Source: Pseudomonadota bacterium
GTDB lineage: Bacteria > Desulfobacterota > Desulfobacteria > Desulfobacterales > Desulfobacteraceae
Direction of reading: 5' to 3'
NCBI GenBank assembly: GCA_018821715.1
Contig: JAHJLN010000443.1
Coordinates: forward strand, 1 to 32,688
DNA length: 32,688 bases
In this document: positions 13,016 through 21,484 of the stretch, piece after piece
How the letters are laid out: every line of letters begins with the position of its first letter
How positions within the stretch are numbered: position 1 is the first letter of the stretch
Notes under the pieces: model-generated
The model's database searches: none
Told to the model about the DNA's origin: nothing
Seen by the model: the letters and a program-made list of their open reading frames with translations, nothing else
Made by a program: the position numbers and the translations under genes

Positions 13016-14818
13016 TTATTTGTGCGAAGATGATAAACTTTCTGAGCTCAACGGTGGTGATATCTGCGTTTGCCTCAAAAAATCTGGATCATCGAAAAAC
13101 AAAATCTGTGTTCCATAAATCGGAGATTGGCCGGCTATGAAAATTAACATTTCACCAGGTTCAAGGATCATGCCGTCTTTATCCTTAATGGCTGATTTTA
13201 GTTTTAAGATTTCATCAGCAGTCATTAAGGGCCTTTGGATCTCCTGTGTTGATATGCTGACATGCTTAAGTGTGGGTGAGTGGATACCACCGCTTTTTGT
13301 AAGGGCCTCTTTTTTAACGGTTGTAGTTCCGGTCATTCTTGACAGCAACTCTGCGGTATCCATTTTCGAAGGCGCAAAAGCCATCTTTATATTACAGGTG
13401 GAAAGGATACTTTCATCTTTGCTATACGTTCTATGAAGCTGACTGATATCCTGGATGATTATCAATGCTTTAATTCCATAACCAGGCATATAGGCCAGCT
13501 GTTTTTCAAACATTTCCAGCCGCCCAATGCTCGTAAATTCATCCCATAAGAGCAATAATTTATGTTTCTTTCTTATCTGCTTTCCTTGATCAAATTCCAT
13601 GCAGTCCGTCAGCCCTAAAACTATTTGTGTCATAAGTATTCTTAACAGTGGCGTAAGCCTTATTAAATCCTTTGGCTCGACAGAAATATACAATGTGACC
13701 GGTTCTTCATTGTTCATTAAATCCTTGATTCCAAAATCAGAGTGTTTGGTATTTCTTTGAACGATGGGGTCTTTATAGATTTCAAAAAATGCCTCGGCAG
13801 TAGAAATTATACTGCCCCTTTCTCTATCCGGGGTGTTGATCAGCGAATCTGCAGCTGCAAAAACAAATTCATCCCTGGCTCCTTGTTTATGCGTATTGTT
13901 TCGCATTTCTAACAAATGGTTTTCAATATCAGTGCTGATAAAATAGGCTATTGTTGTCATGTTGGCGCTTTTATCTAAATACAACAGATGCAGGATTATA
14001 GCTGATATAAAAGCCCTGCCCTTTTTCTTCCAGTGGCCGTCATAACCGTCTAACCCCTTACCTTCCGGATCAATGATAATAGTCGCAAGATTTTGAGCAT
14101 CAGAAATTGCGTACTCTGTGTAAATTCTGATTTCTGATAAAGGGTTATACTGACAATTATCTTCCAGAGATCCAGGTGCAAATTTTAAAACCTTCTGGCC
14201 CTTGGCTTTTCGAGCTCCGGCTGTCAGTTGCCAGAGCTCCCCTTTCAAATCCATGCAGATCATGCTCTCCTGCCAGGTCAAGGCGGTCGGAATAACAACG
14301 CCAACCCCCTTGCCAGAGCGAGGCGGGGCAATCATAATGGCATGGTCCGGGCTATTGCTTTGCAAATAATATTTAAAATTCCCTGCCTGATATCCTCCAA
14401 TAATAACACCGTTGTTATTGTTATCGTCCTGGATGAAGCCCATTTGTTTAATTTCTTCAAAGCTTGCAAATTTTGCGCTGCCATGAAGATCTTTTATAAA
14501 CCTTAGTCTGCGTTGCAGCATTATATTTATAAGAAAACCAACCAGAACAATGACGCCCAGACCAAAACCTGTTACAACGACTGCTTCATAAAAGCTATTT
14601 GGATAGTATTGGTAATAGTTTAAATACCAAGATATACCGTTAAACGGATTGTAAAATTTTCCATATAAAGGACTGCCCAGGGCAGTATTGTAGCTGAATT
14701 TAAACCCGAGATACTGTGTAAAAAGAGTCAATAGGATCAAAAGAGCAATAACCGCTATAGATAAACGAATAATTATATGTTTATGTGCCTGGTTTCTAAA
14801 AGAATTGATTGTTTTCAT
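13016..14818 (-). CDS. traG: Type IV coupling protein TraG/VirD4
   Basis: The start is taken at ATG 14818 (MKTINSFRNQ, preceded by TAGGAAT), not at 14917, which overlaps the upstream gene. It gives 600 residues. Two transmembrane helices lie near residues 20-40 and 78-100. Walker A PPRSGKGVGV is near residue 165 and Walker B LLLLWDEFTSIG near 424. These are the marks of the VirD4/TraG hexameric ATPase that hands the relaxosome to the secretion channel at the inner membrane. The C-terminus (FFDDPDFLRQTQISPP...) follows the usual TraG ending. A second open frame overlaps its last 73 bases (see findings). Confidence 0.93.
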   Translation of the reverse strand: MKTINSFRNQAHKHIIIRLSIAVIALLILLTLFTQYLGFKFSYNTALGSPLYGKFYNPFNGISWYLNYYQYYPNSFYEAVVVTGFGLGVIVLVGFLINIMLQRRLRFIKDLHGSAKFASFEEIKQMGFIQDDNNNNGVIIGGYQAGNFKYYLQSNSPDHAIMIAPPRSGKGVGVVIPTALTWQESMICMDLKGELWQLTAGARKAKGQKVLKFAPGSLEDNCQYNPLSEIRIYTEYAISDAQNLATIIIDPEGKGLDGYDGHWKKKGRAFISAIILHLLYLDKSANMTTIAYFISTDIENHLLEMRNNTHKQGARDEFVFAAADSLINTPDRERGSIISTAEAFFEIYKDPIVQRNTKHSDFGIKDLMNNEEPVTLYISVEPKDLIRLTPLLRILMTQIVLGLTDCMEFDQGKQIRKKHKLLLLWDEFTSIGRLEMFEKQLAYMPGYGIKALIIIQDISQLHRTYSKDESILSTCNIKMAFAPSKMDTAELLSRMTGTTTVKKEALTKSGGIHSPTLKHVSISTQEIQRPLMTADEILKLKSAIKDKDGMILEPGEMLIFIAGQSPIYGTQILFFDDPDFLRQTQISPPLSSESLSSSHK

Positions 14819-14849
14819 TTTTTTTATTCCTATGAGGGGAAGAAAGCTG

Positions 14850-15614
14850 CTAAATACCGCCACCCGCCCCGCCTGGTGGGGCGTTGCAAGGAGACTGCTG
14901 TGTATTGTTACAACCATACGTTAAATCAAAAATGTTATAATACTCCTTGTATTTAAACATGTTTCCTTGAGCTAATGCCCACTTCATAGTCTGTATATTC
15001 ATTGTTTGGGCATTCTTTATTTGCTGTTGAATTCTTGGGTCGTTTTCTAATGCTTTTTGTTGTGCAATTATTGCAAGGTTCTGCGGTGTTAAAAATCCAT
15101 ACCCGGCCATAAAATTAATGGCTTTGATTGAAGTGGGGTTAGGGAGATTAAAAAAATTTATGCCATTGTCTAAACACACAGAACCATTTGTTGCTTGGAG
15201 GTCGTTTGGAATCGGATGAGAAAATAATTGATATATCCCCACGCTTCCAGGTGAAAGCACAATTTTTGACGGTTCATATAGCGCCTGGCTAGGATCGGTT
15301 AATTCTTTAGTGCCGCCATTGGGATAGAGTTGAAAATATCTCATTGTATTATTATAAACCACCCTAAACCCTACATATTCTATCCTCTGCAAGGCGGCAT
15401 GTGCACCTTCAGGCTTTACGCTTAAATAATACTGATATCTATTTTCCGTTACGCTGCCTCCCCATGTACAAGGCACCTGGACTGTAAATGTCTGTTTTGT
15501 TATTACAAAGGGAGAATTGGGCACGTTATAGGTCTGAGTGCTCGCGTTTGCAGTAAAAACAACACCAATAATAAAATAAAATATAAAACCAATTGTACAA
15601 ATTCTCTTTTCCAT
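14850..15614 (-). CDS. Unknown periplasmic protein inside the transfer operon
   Basis: 254 residues with a signal peptide (about 1-24, ending ANASTQT). The mature part is beta-rich with many aromatic residues and few charges (TQTYNVPNSPFVITKQTFTV, YRYYLSVKP-like strands, VGFRVVYNN). The tail has two cysteine-containing loops (GCNNTQQSPC) and a GGAGGGI end. It lies between trbI and traG, where Trb systems carry variable pilus-tip, entry-exclusion or adhesin-like genes. No family is recognised. A surface or pilus-associated role is the likeliest inference. Confidence 0.6.
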   Translation of the reverse strand: MEKRICTIGFIFYFIIGVVFTANASTQTYNVPNSPFVITKQTFTVQVPCTWGGSVTENRYQYYLSVKPEGAHAALQRIEYVGFRVVYNNTMRYFQLYPNGGTKELTDPSQALYEPSKIVLSPGSVGIYQLFSHPIPNDLQATNGSVCLDNGINFFNLPNPTSIKAINFMAGYGFLTPQNLAIIAQQKALENDPRIQQQIKNAQTMNIQTMKWALAQGNMFKYKEYYNIFDLTYGCNNTQQSPCNAPPGGAGGGI

Positions 15615-15627
15615 AAATTCTCCGGAT

Positions 15628-16962
15628 TTAATTTACATCTGCGGTTTTTAAAAAATAGGTCGGCTTTTTAGCCGGATCATAAGGTTTTAAGCCAATAACA
15701 TCTTTGGTTAAAATTATATGCCCTTCCTTGCCTTGTCTGATAATCAATTCCGGTTGGATATTCATTATCTTGTCGATTATTCGCGAGAATGTTTGTTGCA
15801 TTTGCTGTGCAGTGGATTTTGCCAGGGTGTCGGATACGCTTTCTACCGTACCGGTGTTTTCATCTGTATCTGTCGCGATTGTAAAGGCGGCATTAACAAC
15901 AGACATTAAGATAGCAGCACCAAAAACCTGAAAATAATGATTGTCTACTAAATCCTTAAGGCCGGTAGTTCCTGCCTGGTCCGTTCCCGGCATAGAACCG
16001 ACATTAAGACTTGAACCGTCTGGAAATATAAGTCTTTGCCACGCAATCAAGACCCTTTTTTGTCCAAAAACCACACGAGAATCATAAATACCATTGACCA
16101 TTGTTCCTTGCGGAATCAATAAATGGTTACCGGTTGCTGTATCATAAACATTTTCTGTAACTTGAGCTTTTATTCTCCCGGGAAGATCGCTGTTGATCTT
16201 TGTAATAAGCGTCATTGGTATCAAATGGCCTTGCTTAAGTTCAAACGGAGAGTTCGCGGGGCGATATGCATTTATCAATGATACTTGATTCTCACCGGCA
16301 TTGGCTAAAAACTCTTGTTTTAATGTCTGATCGATTTTTTCTGAGTCAGGTATCATCATACCTGGTATTTGATTTTGACCACTTCGCGGAAACTGTGGCA
16401 TTTGCGGAACAGGCTGGGTGTTGGTTGTTGCGCTGCCGATACTTACAAGAGTAGGTGCTCGCAACGCTTTTAATGCCATCTCCCGCTTTTCATTCGCTAC
16501 TTTTTCTTGAAAAACCTGTTTATCCGTTTTTTTTGGTTCTATTTGTTGGCCCGACTCCTGATATAACGGCTGTATCGGTTGTTTAAGTTGAGTTTGCTCG
16601 TCTGCTGTTTTTTTTGATTTAACTTCTTTCTGGGCAAAATCAGATTGAAAAGATTTGTCTTTTATTGGATTTGCAACCCTCTCTTTTTCAGCCTGTTGTC
16701 GTTCTTGCTCATTTTTGCTCAATTCTTCAAGCGTTTGGGCGTAACCCTCGCTTAAATATTCCGGGGCCGGCGTATTATCGTTTATTGGTTGGCTTTCGAT
16801 TATGTTATTAGCTGCAGCACTTTTTTCTAACCGTTTTTGTCTTTGGGTAACAACATACAAGCAAAGAAAAATGATCAAAGACAATACTGTAAAAAGGATG
16901 AAAAGCGGTCGCTTGTTAATTCTTTTTGCTACAGGTTTTGTCGGAATTCCCTTTGAAGACAT
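15628..16962 (-). CDS. trbI: Type IV secretion core-complex protein TrbI/VirB10
   Basis: 444 residues. A short cytoplasmic arm and one transmembrane helix (about 17-40) precede a long Pro/Gln/Lys-rich linker (about 55-205). The conserved C-terminal VirB10 domain starts at FELKQGHLIPMTLITKINSDLPGRIKAQVTENVYDTATGNHLLIPQGT and contains the antenna region near VFGAAILMSVVNAAF. VirB10 spans both membranes and couples channel energy to gating. The pore-lining domain is intact. It is preceded by the small lipoprotein gene, three bases away, and followed by the periplasmic unknown. Confidence 0.92.
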   Translation of the reverse strand: MSSKGIPTKPVAKRINKRPLFILFTVLSLIIFLCLYVVTQRQKRLEKSAAANNIIESQPINDNTPAPEYLSEGYAQTLEELSKNEQERQQAEKERVANPIKDKSFQSDFAQKEVKSKKTADEQTQLKQPIQPLYQESGQQIEPKKTDKQVFQEKVANEKREMALKALRAPTLVSIGSATTNTQPVPQMPQFPRSGQNQIPGMMIPDSEKIDQTLKQEFLANAGENQVSLINAYRPANSPFELKQGHLIPMTLITKINSDLPGRIKAQVTENVYDTATGNHLLIPQGTMVNGIYDSRVVFGQKRVLIAWQRLIFPDGSSLNVGSMPGTDQAGTTGLKDLVDNHYFQVFGAAILMSVVNAAFTIATDTDENTGTVESVSDTLAKSTAQQMQQTFSRIIDKIMNIQPELIIRQGKEGHIILTKDVIGLKPYDPAKKPTYFLKTADVN

Positions 16963-16965
16963 TTT

Positions 16966-17388
16966 TTATACATCTCCTTTGTTTAGTGGTGACGCAACAG
17001 ATATTGTCCCGGTTTGTGCTTCATATAGGTAGATGCGCGAAAGCATCATTTTATCAAGCGTAACAGAAAGATAAATTTTGTTGGCTTCAAAACTGGTTAC
17101 AAGAAAAGTTGTCTTTGTCCCGTCTGTATCAGATAAGGCAAAGCCCTTGTCTTTGAGTTCTTTTAAAATTTCGTCACCAAGCACATTATCTTTGTCATAA
17201 ATAAGGTTAATGACAACATTTTGAACGTTTTTTTCCATATGGATCAGCCCAACGATTTCAACAGCCAGGTTTTTAATAATTTCCGGATCGCCTTCTATGT
17301 CCACATAAGATAAATTTTGTTGTTTGGCGGCACAGCTATAGCAGACCAGGCTAAGAATAAATAATATTTTAATAAATTTCATAATCAT
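16966..17388 (-). CDS. Small lipoprotein-like protein between TrbG and TrbI (TrbH position)
   Basis: 140 residues (138 from the MKFIKILF start at ATG 17382, which is also possible). A hydrophobic leader ends CYSC, an imperfect lipobox (Tyr at -2). The rest is mixed alpha/beta with repeated IYD/LY motifs. In IncP trb operons the lipoprotein TrbH lies between trbG and trbI; position, size and lipidation signal agree. The sequence is too divergent to name with confidence. In VirB systems VirB7 fills an equivalent structural job, tethering VirB9 to the outer membrane. Confidence 0.6.
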   Translation of the reverse strand: MIMKFIKILFILSLVCYSCAAKQQNLSYVDIEGDPEIIKNLAVEIVGLIHMEKNVQNVVINLIYDKDNVLGDEILKELKDKGFALSDTDGTKTTFLVTSFEANKIYLSVTLDKMMLSRIYLYEAQTGTISVASPLNKGDV

Positions 17389-18242
17389 TCTTCCTTATGT
17401 TCAATATTAACTATGGTCTGATCCCCACCCACACCAGAAACCAGGATGGCTTTATGGAAAAGCATATCAACCACGAATTTGTTATTCAAAAGCCTGTAAT
17501 TTACAATTGCCTTTTGCCTGTTTTCATCTATTACAGACAATACGGGAACCTTTGTATATTTGGCTTTTTCCGGTAATTCGATTATCGTTTTTACACCATC
17601 GTTGTAAACACGAACTGGTTTCCAGGAAGGTTCGTCGCCATCAATCTCATATTTGAAATCAAGGGCGGTAATAGCAATTCGTTTGCTGGTATCTTCAATG
17701 GTTGGCAAAGAATTCTTTTTGGCTTTTTCCTTTTCAATCTGATCTTGAATTTTTAAGTTCGCCACGATATCCGAATAATGTTTTGGATATTCGAAACCAA
17801 CAATGCTCATATGGTCTTTTTTAGAACTTTCAAGATTGAACCTATACGCCCTTTTGTTTGTCAGGATAGTAAGGTTTGTTTTTAAACCTGTCTCAATCGG
17901 TTTTACAAAAATATGAAGCGTCTTTGCTTCAAGCGTTCCATGATAAGCTGGTGTAAAATGCCATCGTATCGTATCTCCGGCATTTAATGCCTCTATTGTT
18001 TCGCCGGCTTCCAGCTCAATGTCTGTTGAATGATAAAGTTTGGTTTTTATTGTAACGGCGGTTGCTCCATAAACATATATTATTTTACCGTCTTCACTAA
18101 GAATAGGCTCGATCCGTTTGTTCTGCCATTCTTCGGCAAGGATTAAGGCTGCTTTGTTTTGCAACGTTGCTGTTACTGCCCAGGCGTTGCATACCGAAAA
18201 AAGCAGGGTCAACGTAAAAATTATTGAAATTTTCTTTTTCAT
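17385..18242 (-). CDS. trbG: Type IV secretion core-complex protein TrbG/VirB9
   Basis: The start is taken at ATG 18242, whose ATGA overlaps the stop of trbF; an upstream start at 18257 is possible. It gives 285 residues with a signal peptide ending AWAVTA. The middle has the VirB9 beta pattern (IIYVYGATAVTIKTKLYHSTDIELEAGETI), then the C-terminal repeat LTILTNKRAYRFNLESSKK and GFEYPKHY, and ends in ...RLLNNKFVVDMLFHKAILVSGVGGDQTIVNI, a typical TrbG/CagX close. VirB9 and VirB10 form the outer-membrane core ring. The next gene, the small lipoprotein, overlaps by a few bases. Confidence 0.92.
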   Translation of the reverse strand: MKKKISIIFTLTLLFSVCNAWAVTATLQNKAALILAEEWQNKRIEPILSEDGKIIYVYGATAVTIKTKLYHSTDIELEAGETIEALNAGDTIRWHFTPAYHGTLEAKTLHIFVKPIETGLKTNLTILTNKRAYRFNLESSKKDHMSIVGFEYPKHYSDIVANLKIQDQIEKEKAKKNSLPTIEDTSKRIAITALDFKYEIDGDEPSWKPVRVYNDGVKTIIELPEKAKYTKVPVLSVIDENRQKAIVNYRLLNNKFVVDMLFHKAILVSGVGGDQTIVNIEHKEE

Positions 18243-18940
18243 GATTTTTTCTCCCATTCAAAATCAACTACCCAAATACCAAAAGGGTTGTGGTTCCATT
18301 GTTCCGGGGTTTCCGGATCTTTTTTTAAAACCGTTAGAATCGCTTTATATTTTGCAATTTCAATGATTTCACCATCTGAAGTGTTCCTTTGAGTTTCTTG
18401 CCATTCAATTGCCCAGGTGTTGTCTGTTACCGGTAAAATACTGGATATCTGGTCCACAATTCTTGTTTTCTTGTTGATCAGTTCAAAGGGGTTGTTCTCT
18501 TTGAAATATGCATTAATCTTTTTATAGGCGGGTGTGCTTGTCAGCAAATGAGCATAGGTCCATTTAATGTTTTGATGCATTAATTGCCTGTCAACAGAGA
18601 CTAAACGGTTTTTTTTTATAAAAGATCCAAGCTCTTTTTTAACAATTTTCGTATCACTTGTTGAACTTTTAGCTGCAATACCTATATTAAGCTCTTGCCC
18701 TGCTTTATCCAGGACAACAACGTAAGGGATAACCTTGCTTTGTGATCCCTGCCAGGTAAGGCCTGCGATTGCAGCCAGCAAAACAAGTGCCAGGACAAAA
18801 CAAAGAGCACGCCAATTACGTTTAGCTGCAATCGCTTGGCCATAAATTTCGTTCCAGGCTTCCTGCGCTCTCATAAAATGCTCATGAGGGTTTGATTTGC
18901 CCTCTATTGAGCTTTTGCTTTGTAAAAATGCTTTTTCCAT
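18239..18940 (-). CDS. trbF: Type IV secretion inner-membrane protein TrbF/VirB8
   Basis: 233 residues: a cytoplasmic arm (about 1-45, NPHEHFMRAQEAWNEIYG), one transmembrane helix (about 46-66, ALCFVLALVLLAAIAGLTW), then the periplasmic domain with the conserved YVVVLDKAGQ opening. The last part (NTWAIEWQETQRNTSDGEIIEI, then PFGIWVVDFEWEK) matches TrbF. The protein nucleates the inner-membrane complex. Note that ssb separates it from trbL. Its stop overlaps the trbG ATG. Confidence 0.92.
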   Translation of the reverse strand: MEKAFLQSKSSIEGKSNPHEHFMRAQEAWNEIYGQAIAAKRNWRALCFVLALVLLAAIAGLTWQGSQSKVIPYVVVLDKAGQELNIGIAAKSSTSDTKIVKKELGSFIKKNRLVSVDRQLMHQNIKWTYAHLLTSTPAYKKINAYFKENNPFELINKKTRIVDQISSILPVTDNTWAIEWQETQRNTSDGEIIEIAKYKAILTVLKKDPETPEQWNHNPFGIWVVDFEWEKKS

Positions 18941-18943
18941 GGC

Positions 18944-19270
18944 TTAATCCTTAGTATCTAAAAATTGAATGTCTTTGACTTGGACCTCAGTGATATAGTG
19001 TGTCTGACCTTCTTTTTTATAGCTCCTGGTTGCATTCCTGCCTTCGATATAGACATTGCTTCCTTTTTTTATGTATTTTTGACACGCCTTTGCTCTTGCA
19101 TTGAACGCAACAATGTTATGCCATTCAACTTTTTCTTTAAAACCACCATCACCGTCAGGATAGTTTTCGTTTGTGGCAAGGGTAAATCTTGTCATGGATT
19201 TTCCTTCATTTTCGATTGACTCCGGATCTTTCCCAAGTCGTCCAACTAAAATTATTTTATTAACTCCCAT
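18944..19270 (-). CDS. ssb: Single-stranded DNA-binding protein within the trb operon
   Basis: 108 residues. The OB fold is clear: MGVNKIILVGRLGKDPESIE, then TRFTLATNENY, KVEWHNIVAFNARAKACQKYIKKGSNVYIEGR, and HYITEVQVKDIQFL. It ends right after the OB fold (LDTKD), with no glycine/proline linker and no acidic DDDIPF tail, so it cannot recruit partners the usual way. It sits between trbL and trbF with tight spacing (3-4 bases to each), an unusual place for ssb. An AAGGAG site precedes the ATG. It may coat transferred strands at the donor side, or it may have been captured into the operon. Confidence 0.9.
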   Translation of the reverse strand: MGVNKIILVGRLGKDPESIENEGKSMTRFTLATNENYPDGDGGFKEKVEWHNIVAFNARAKACQKYIKKGSNVYIEGRNATRSYKKEGQTHYITEVQVKDIQFLDTKD

Positions 19271-19274
19271 TTTA

Positions 19275-20492
19275 TTAATCTCCTTGTTTTAAGTTGTTTA
19301 AATCGCTTCCTTCCGAATTAACCGTAGCAGTGGTTTCGGGCGGTGGGGGTTGATTTGCAGCCCTTAAATTGGCATATGTCCCGCCTAAAAACGACTGCTT
19401 ACTCATTTGTGGTTTGCCGATATTATCAGCAACGGTTCTGGCTCCTGCAGCAGCAATGTTTTTTATCGCACTCCCAATACCACTTCCAATACCTCCACCA
19501 CCTTCAGATGCTTTCGTGGCTTCCCGTAAAACAGCCATTGATTTTGCTACTCCGCCAGCAGCACCCATAGCCAGGCCAGCACCACCAGCAAGGACACCGG
19601 CCGTCATAGCTAAACCCGAGCCTATTATACTAACTGGATTTGAACCAAATTGACCGCCAGACAAAATACCGCTTATCATGGTCGGGATCATCATCATGAG
19701 CGCAAGCAGCAAGCCTAAACCCATAACCAAGGCAACCACTTCTTTCAATACAAATTGAGCCGGGGGAATGTTCGCCCAACCCACAAAAAGAGTCACCGCC
19801 ATTGCTGAGATAAGATTAACCACCATGAGTTTTAATCCGATAGAGACGATATATCTTATAAAAGACACCGCAAAATCTTTGGTCCACATAGAACCACCAA
19901 AACCAAGCATAATTTGACCGGCAGCAATACCTATATAAAGCTCTAAATATGTGACGATCATGATTGCAGCCATACAGACTCCAACTACCAATAAAACAAT
20001 TGATGCAACCCCCATCATCCATGTATGAGCTTTCATTACGGACAACTTACCGACAGCTAACATATATGTGTCGAAACAATGTTCTAATAATGAAGCCGGA
20101 TCAATTCCACCAGACCCGCCTATCACGCCAGAACCGATCTGTGTAAACGAATCAACAATCGCCCACATCCAACCCCTACCGTGGATTAAGATAGCCCAAA
20201 AGAAACCAAGAAATAATATTTTTTGAACAAGGTTTGTTGCAAAGTCGTAAAAATCACCGTTTTTTAGAATCAATATGATTGCCATGTAGGTCAGATCTAA
20301 CGTTGCTAATGCCCAAAATAACCATTGTGCTCTTGCGGTAATAAAGGGAATCCAGTTATCAGCCGCCAGCTTAAATTGTGGTAGTAGACCTTGCGCGATA
20401 TTATTTTTAGGAGCAATAGCACTTGCTGGCTCTACTAAACAAACCAACACCAGAAACAGTAAAAATAAAGTTATTACCGATTGCCTTTTCAT
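19275..20492 (-). CDS. trbL: Type IV secretion polytopic membrane protein TrbL/VirB6
   Basis: 405 residues: a cleavable or anchor segment at the N-terminus, then about six to eight hydrophobic helices (for example WLFWALATLDLTYMAIILIL, HTWMMGVASIVLLVVGVCMAAIMIVTY, VVALVMGLGLLLALMMMIPTM). A Gly/Ala-rich region follows (about 290-350), and the cytoplasmic tail is charged and low in complexity. This is the TrbL/VirB6 layout, forming part of the inner-membrane channel. It follows the small lipoprotein gene by nine bases. Confidence 0.88.
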   Translation of the reverse strand: MKRQSVITLFLLFLVLVCLVEPASAIAPKNNIAQGLLPQFKLAADNWIPFITARAQWLFWALATLDLTYMAIILILKNGDFYDFATNLVQKILFLGFFWAILIHGRGWMWAIVDSFTQIGSGVIGGSGGIDPASLLEHCFDTYMLAVGKLSVMKAHTWMMGVASIVLLVVGVCMAAIMIVTYLELYIGIAAGQIMLGFGGSMWTKDFAVSFIRYIVSIGLKLMVVNLISAMAVTLFVGWANIPPAQFVLKEVVALVMGLGLLLALMMMIPTMISGILSGGQFGSNPVSIIGSGLAMTAGVLAGGAGLAMGAAGGVAKSMAVLREATKASEGGGGIGSGIGSAIKNIAAAGARTVADNIGKPQMSKQSFLGGTYANLRAANQPPPPETTATVNSEGSDLNNLKQGD

Positions 20493-20501
20493 TATTGCAC
20501 C

Positions 20502-20717
20502 TTAAGGTTTTATAACTGTATTATCGTTGTGGTTTACGTCGTTTCCATCCCACTGAATATCGTCTTCAAGGTTTGCTTTATTTTTACAAATATTTAGTTG
20601 TTCTTCTAAGCTTATAATTTGTGCTTTTAACTCAGCCAACTCTTTTTCTGACGGCTTAATGCAGCCAGAAAAAGAAAGAATTGATATAATTAAAAAAACT
20701 ACCGCTATTTTCTTCAT
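20502..20717 (-). CDS. Small lipoprotein in TrbK (entry-exclusion) position
   Basis: 71 residues. A leader ends FSGC, a good lipobox, followed by a helical, Lys/Glu-rich stretch (EKELAELKAQIISLEEQLNICK) and the C-terminal string NDVNHNDNTVIKP. It lies between trbJ and trbL exactly where IncP plasmids carry trbK, the entry-exclusion lipoprotein. The product is of similar size, so TrbK is the likely analogue, though TrbK sequences diverge too much to confirm. Its last 13 residues repeat those of TrbJ almost exactly (see findings). Confidence 0.65.
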   Translation of the reverse strand: MKKIAVVFLIISILSFSGCIKPSEKELAELKAQIISLEEQLNICKNKANLEDDIQWDGNDVNHNDNTVIKP

Positions 20718-20728
20718 AATTCCTTCCT

Positions 20729-21484
20729 TTATGGTGTTATTATCGTATTATCATTGTGGTTCACGTCGTTTGGATTCCGTTGATACAAATCTTGACGATA
20801 CATATCCGTCGCTTCGTCTTCAGCTTTTTGCTGAGATAAATAAACGCTTTGGGTCTGTGCTTGTGAAGCTGTTAAAAGTTTTAATTGGTCCATTTTTGCA
20901 GCCATTGCCAGCGCGATTTCGTTACCAACCTGGATAGCTGCTTTTTGCCCTGCTGCGCTTTGGGAGGCCTGATTTAATGTCTGCAGAATCTGGGCTTCAC
21001 TTTGTATATTGCTTACACTGAAGTTTGAAGCTTTTAAGGATGCTTCACATTGATCATATACAGAATCACGCCAAAATTGTTGTTGATTTGCATAATTATT
21101 GCCTTGAAACAATGTTGCATAATTGGGGTGCAATTGTTGAAAATACGTATCAACACTGCCAATGGTATAGCTTAGCTGTGTTGCATTATCTATCACCGTT
21201 TTTAGCTGCATAATGGTTGCCATGGCATTTTGAAACGGATTGCTGATCATGTTTTGTGTGTTTGTTATCATGTTTTGATACATGCTTAACTGGTTGGTAA
21301 TCTGAGTGATCTGGTTTTGTACCGCTGTGGCCTGTTCAACGTATGATGCCATCAACTGTATATTGTTTAAAATCTGTGTAATTTCTGTTGAACCTCCAAA
21401 CCCTGCCACAGAACCCGCATGTGAATTACAGGCAACTATAAAAACAATATAAAACGGGAGAAGTTGTTTTAATATTTTGGCCAT
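20729..21484 (-). CDS. trbJ: Conjugative pilus-associated protein TrbJ/VirB5
   Basis: The start is taken at ATG 21484, five bases after GGAGGG; a TTG upstream (21496) would put the ribosome site inside the gene. This gives 251 residues with a signal peptide (to about residue 24) followed by the helical, Gln/Asn-rich TrbJ pattern (GGSTEITQILNNIQLMASYVEQATAVQNQITQI). VirB5-type proteins sit at the pilus tip and mediate recipient contact. It overlaps the end of trbE by 16 bases. Its C-terminus NPNDVNHNDNTIITP is shared with the next gene. Confidence 0.9.
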   Translation of the reverse strand: MAKILKQLLPFYIVFIVACNSHAGSVAGFGGSTEITQILNNIQLMASYVEQATAVQNQITQITNQLSMYQNMITNTQNMISNPFQNAMATIMQLKTVIDNATQLSYTIGSVDTYFQQLHPNYATLFQGNNYANQQQFWRDSVYDQCEASLKASNFSVSNIQSEAQILQTLNQASQSAAGQKAAIQVGNEIALAMAAKMDQLKLLTASQAQTQSVYLSQQKAEDEATDMYRQDLYQRNPNDVNHNDNTIITP

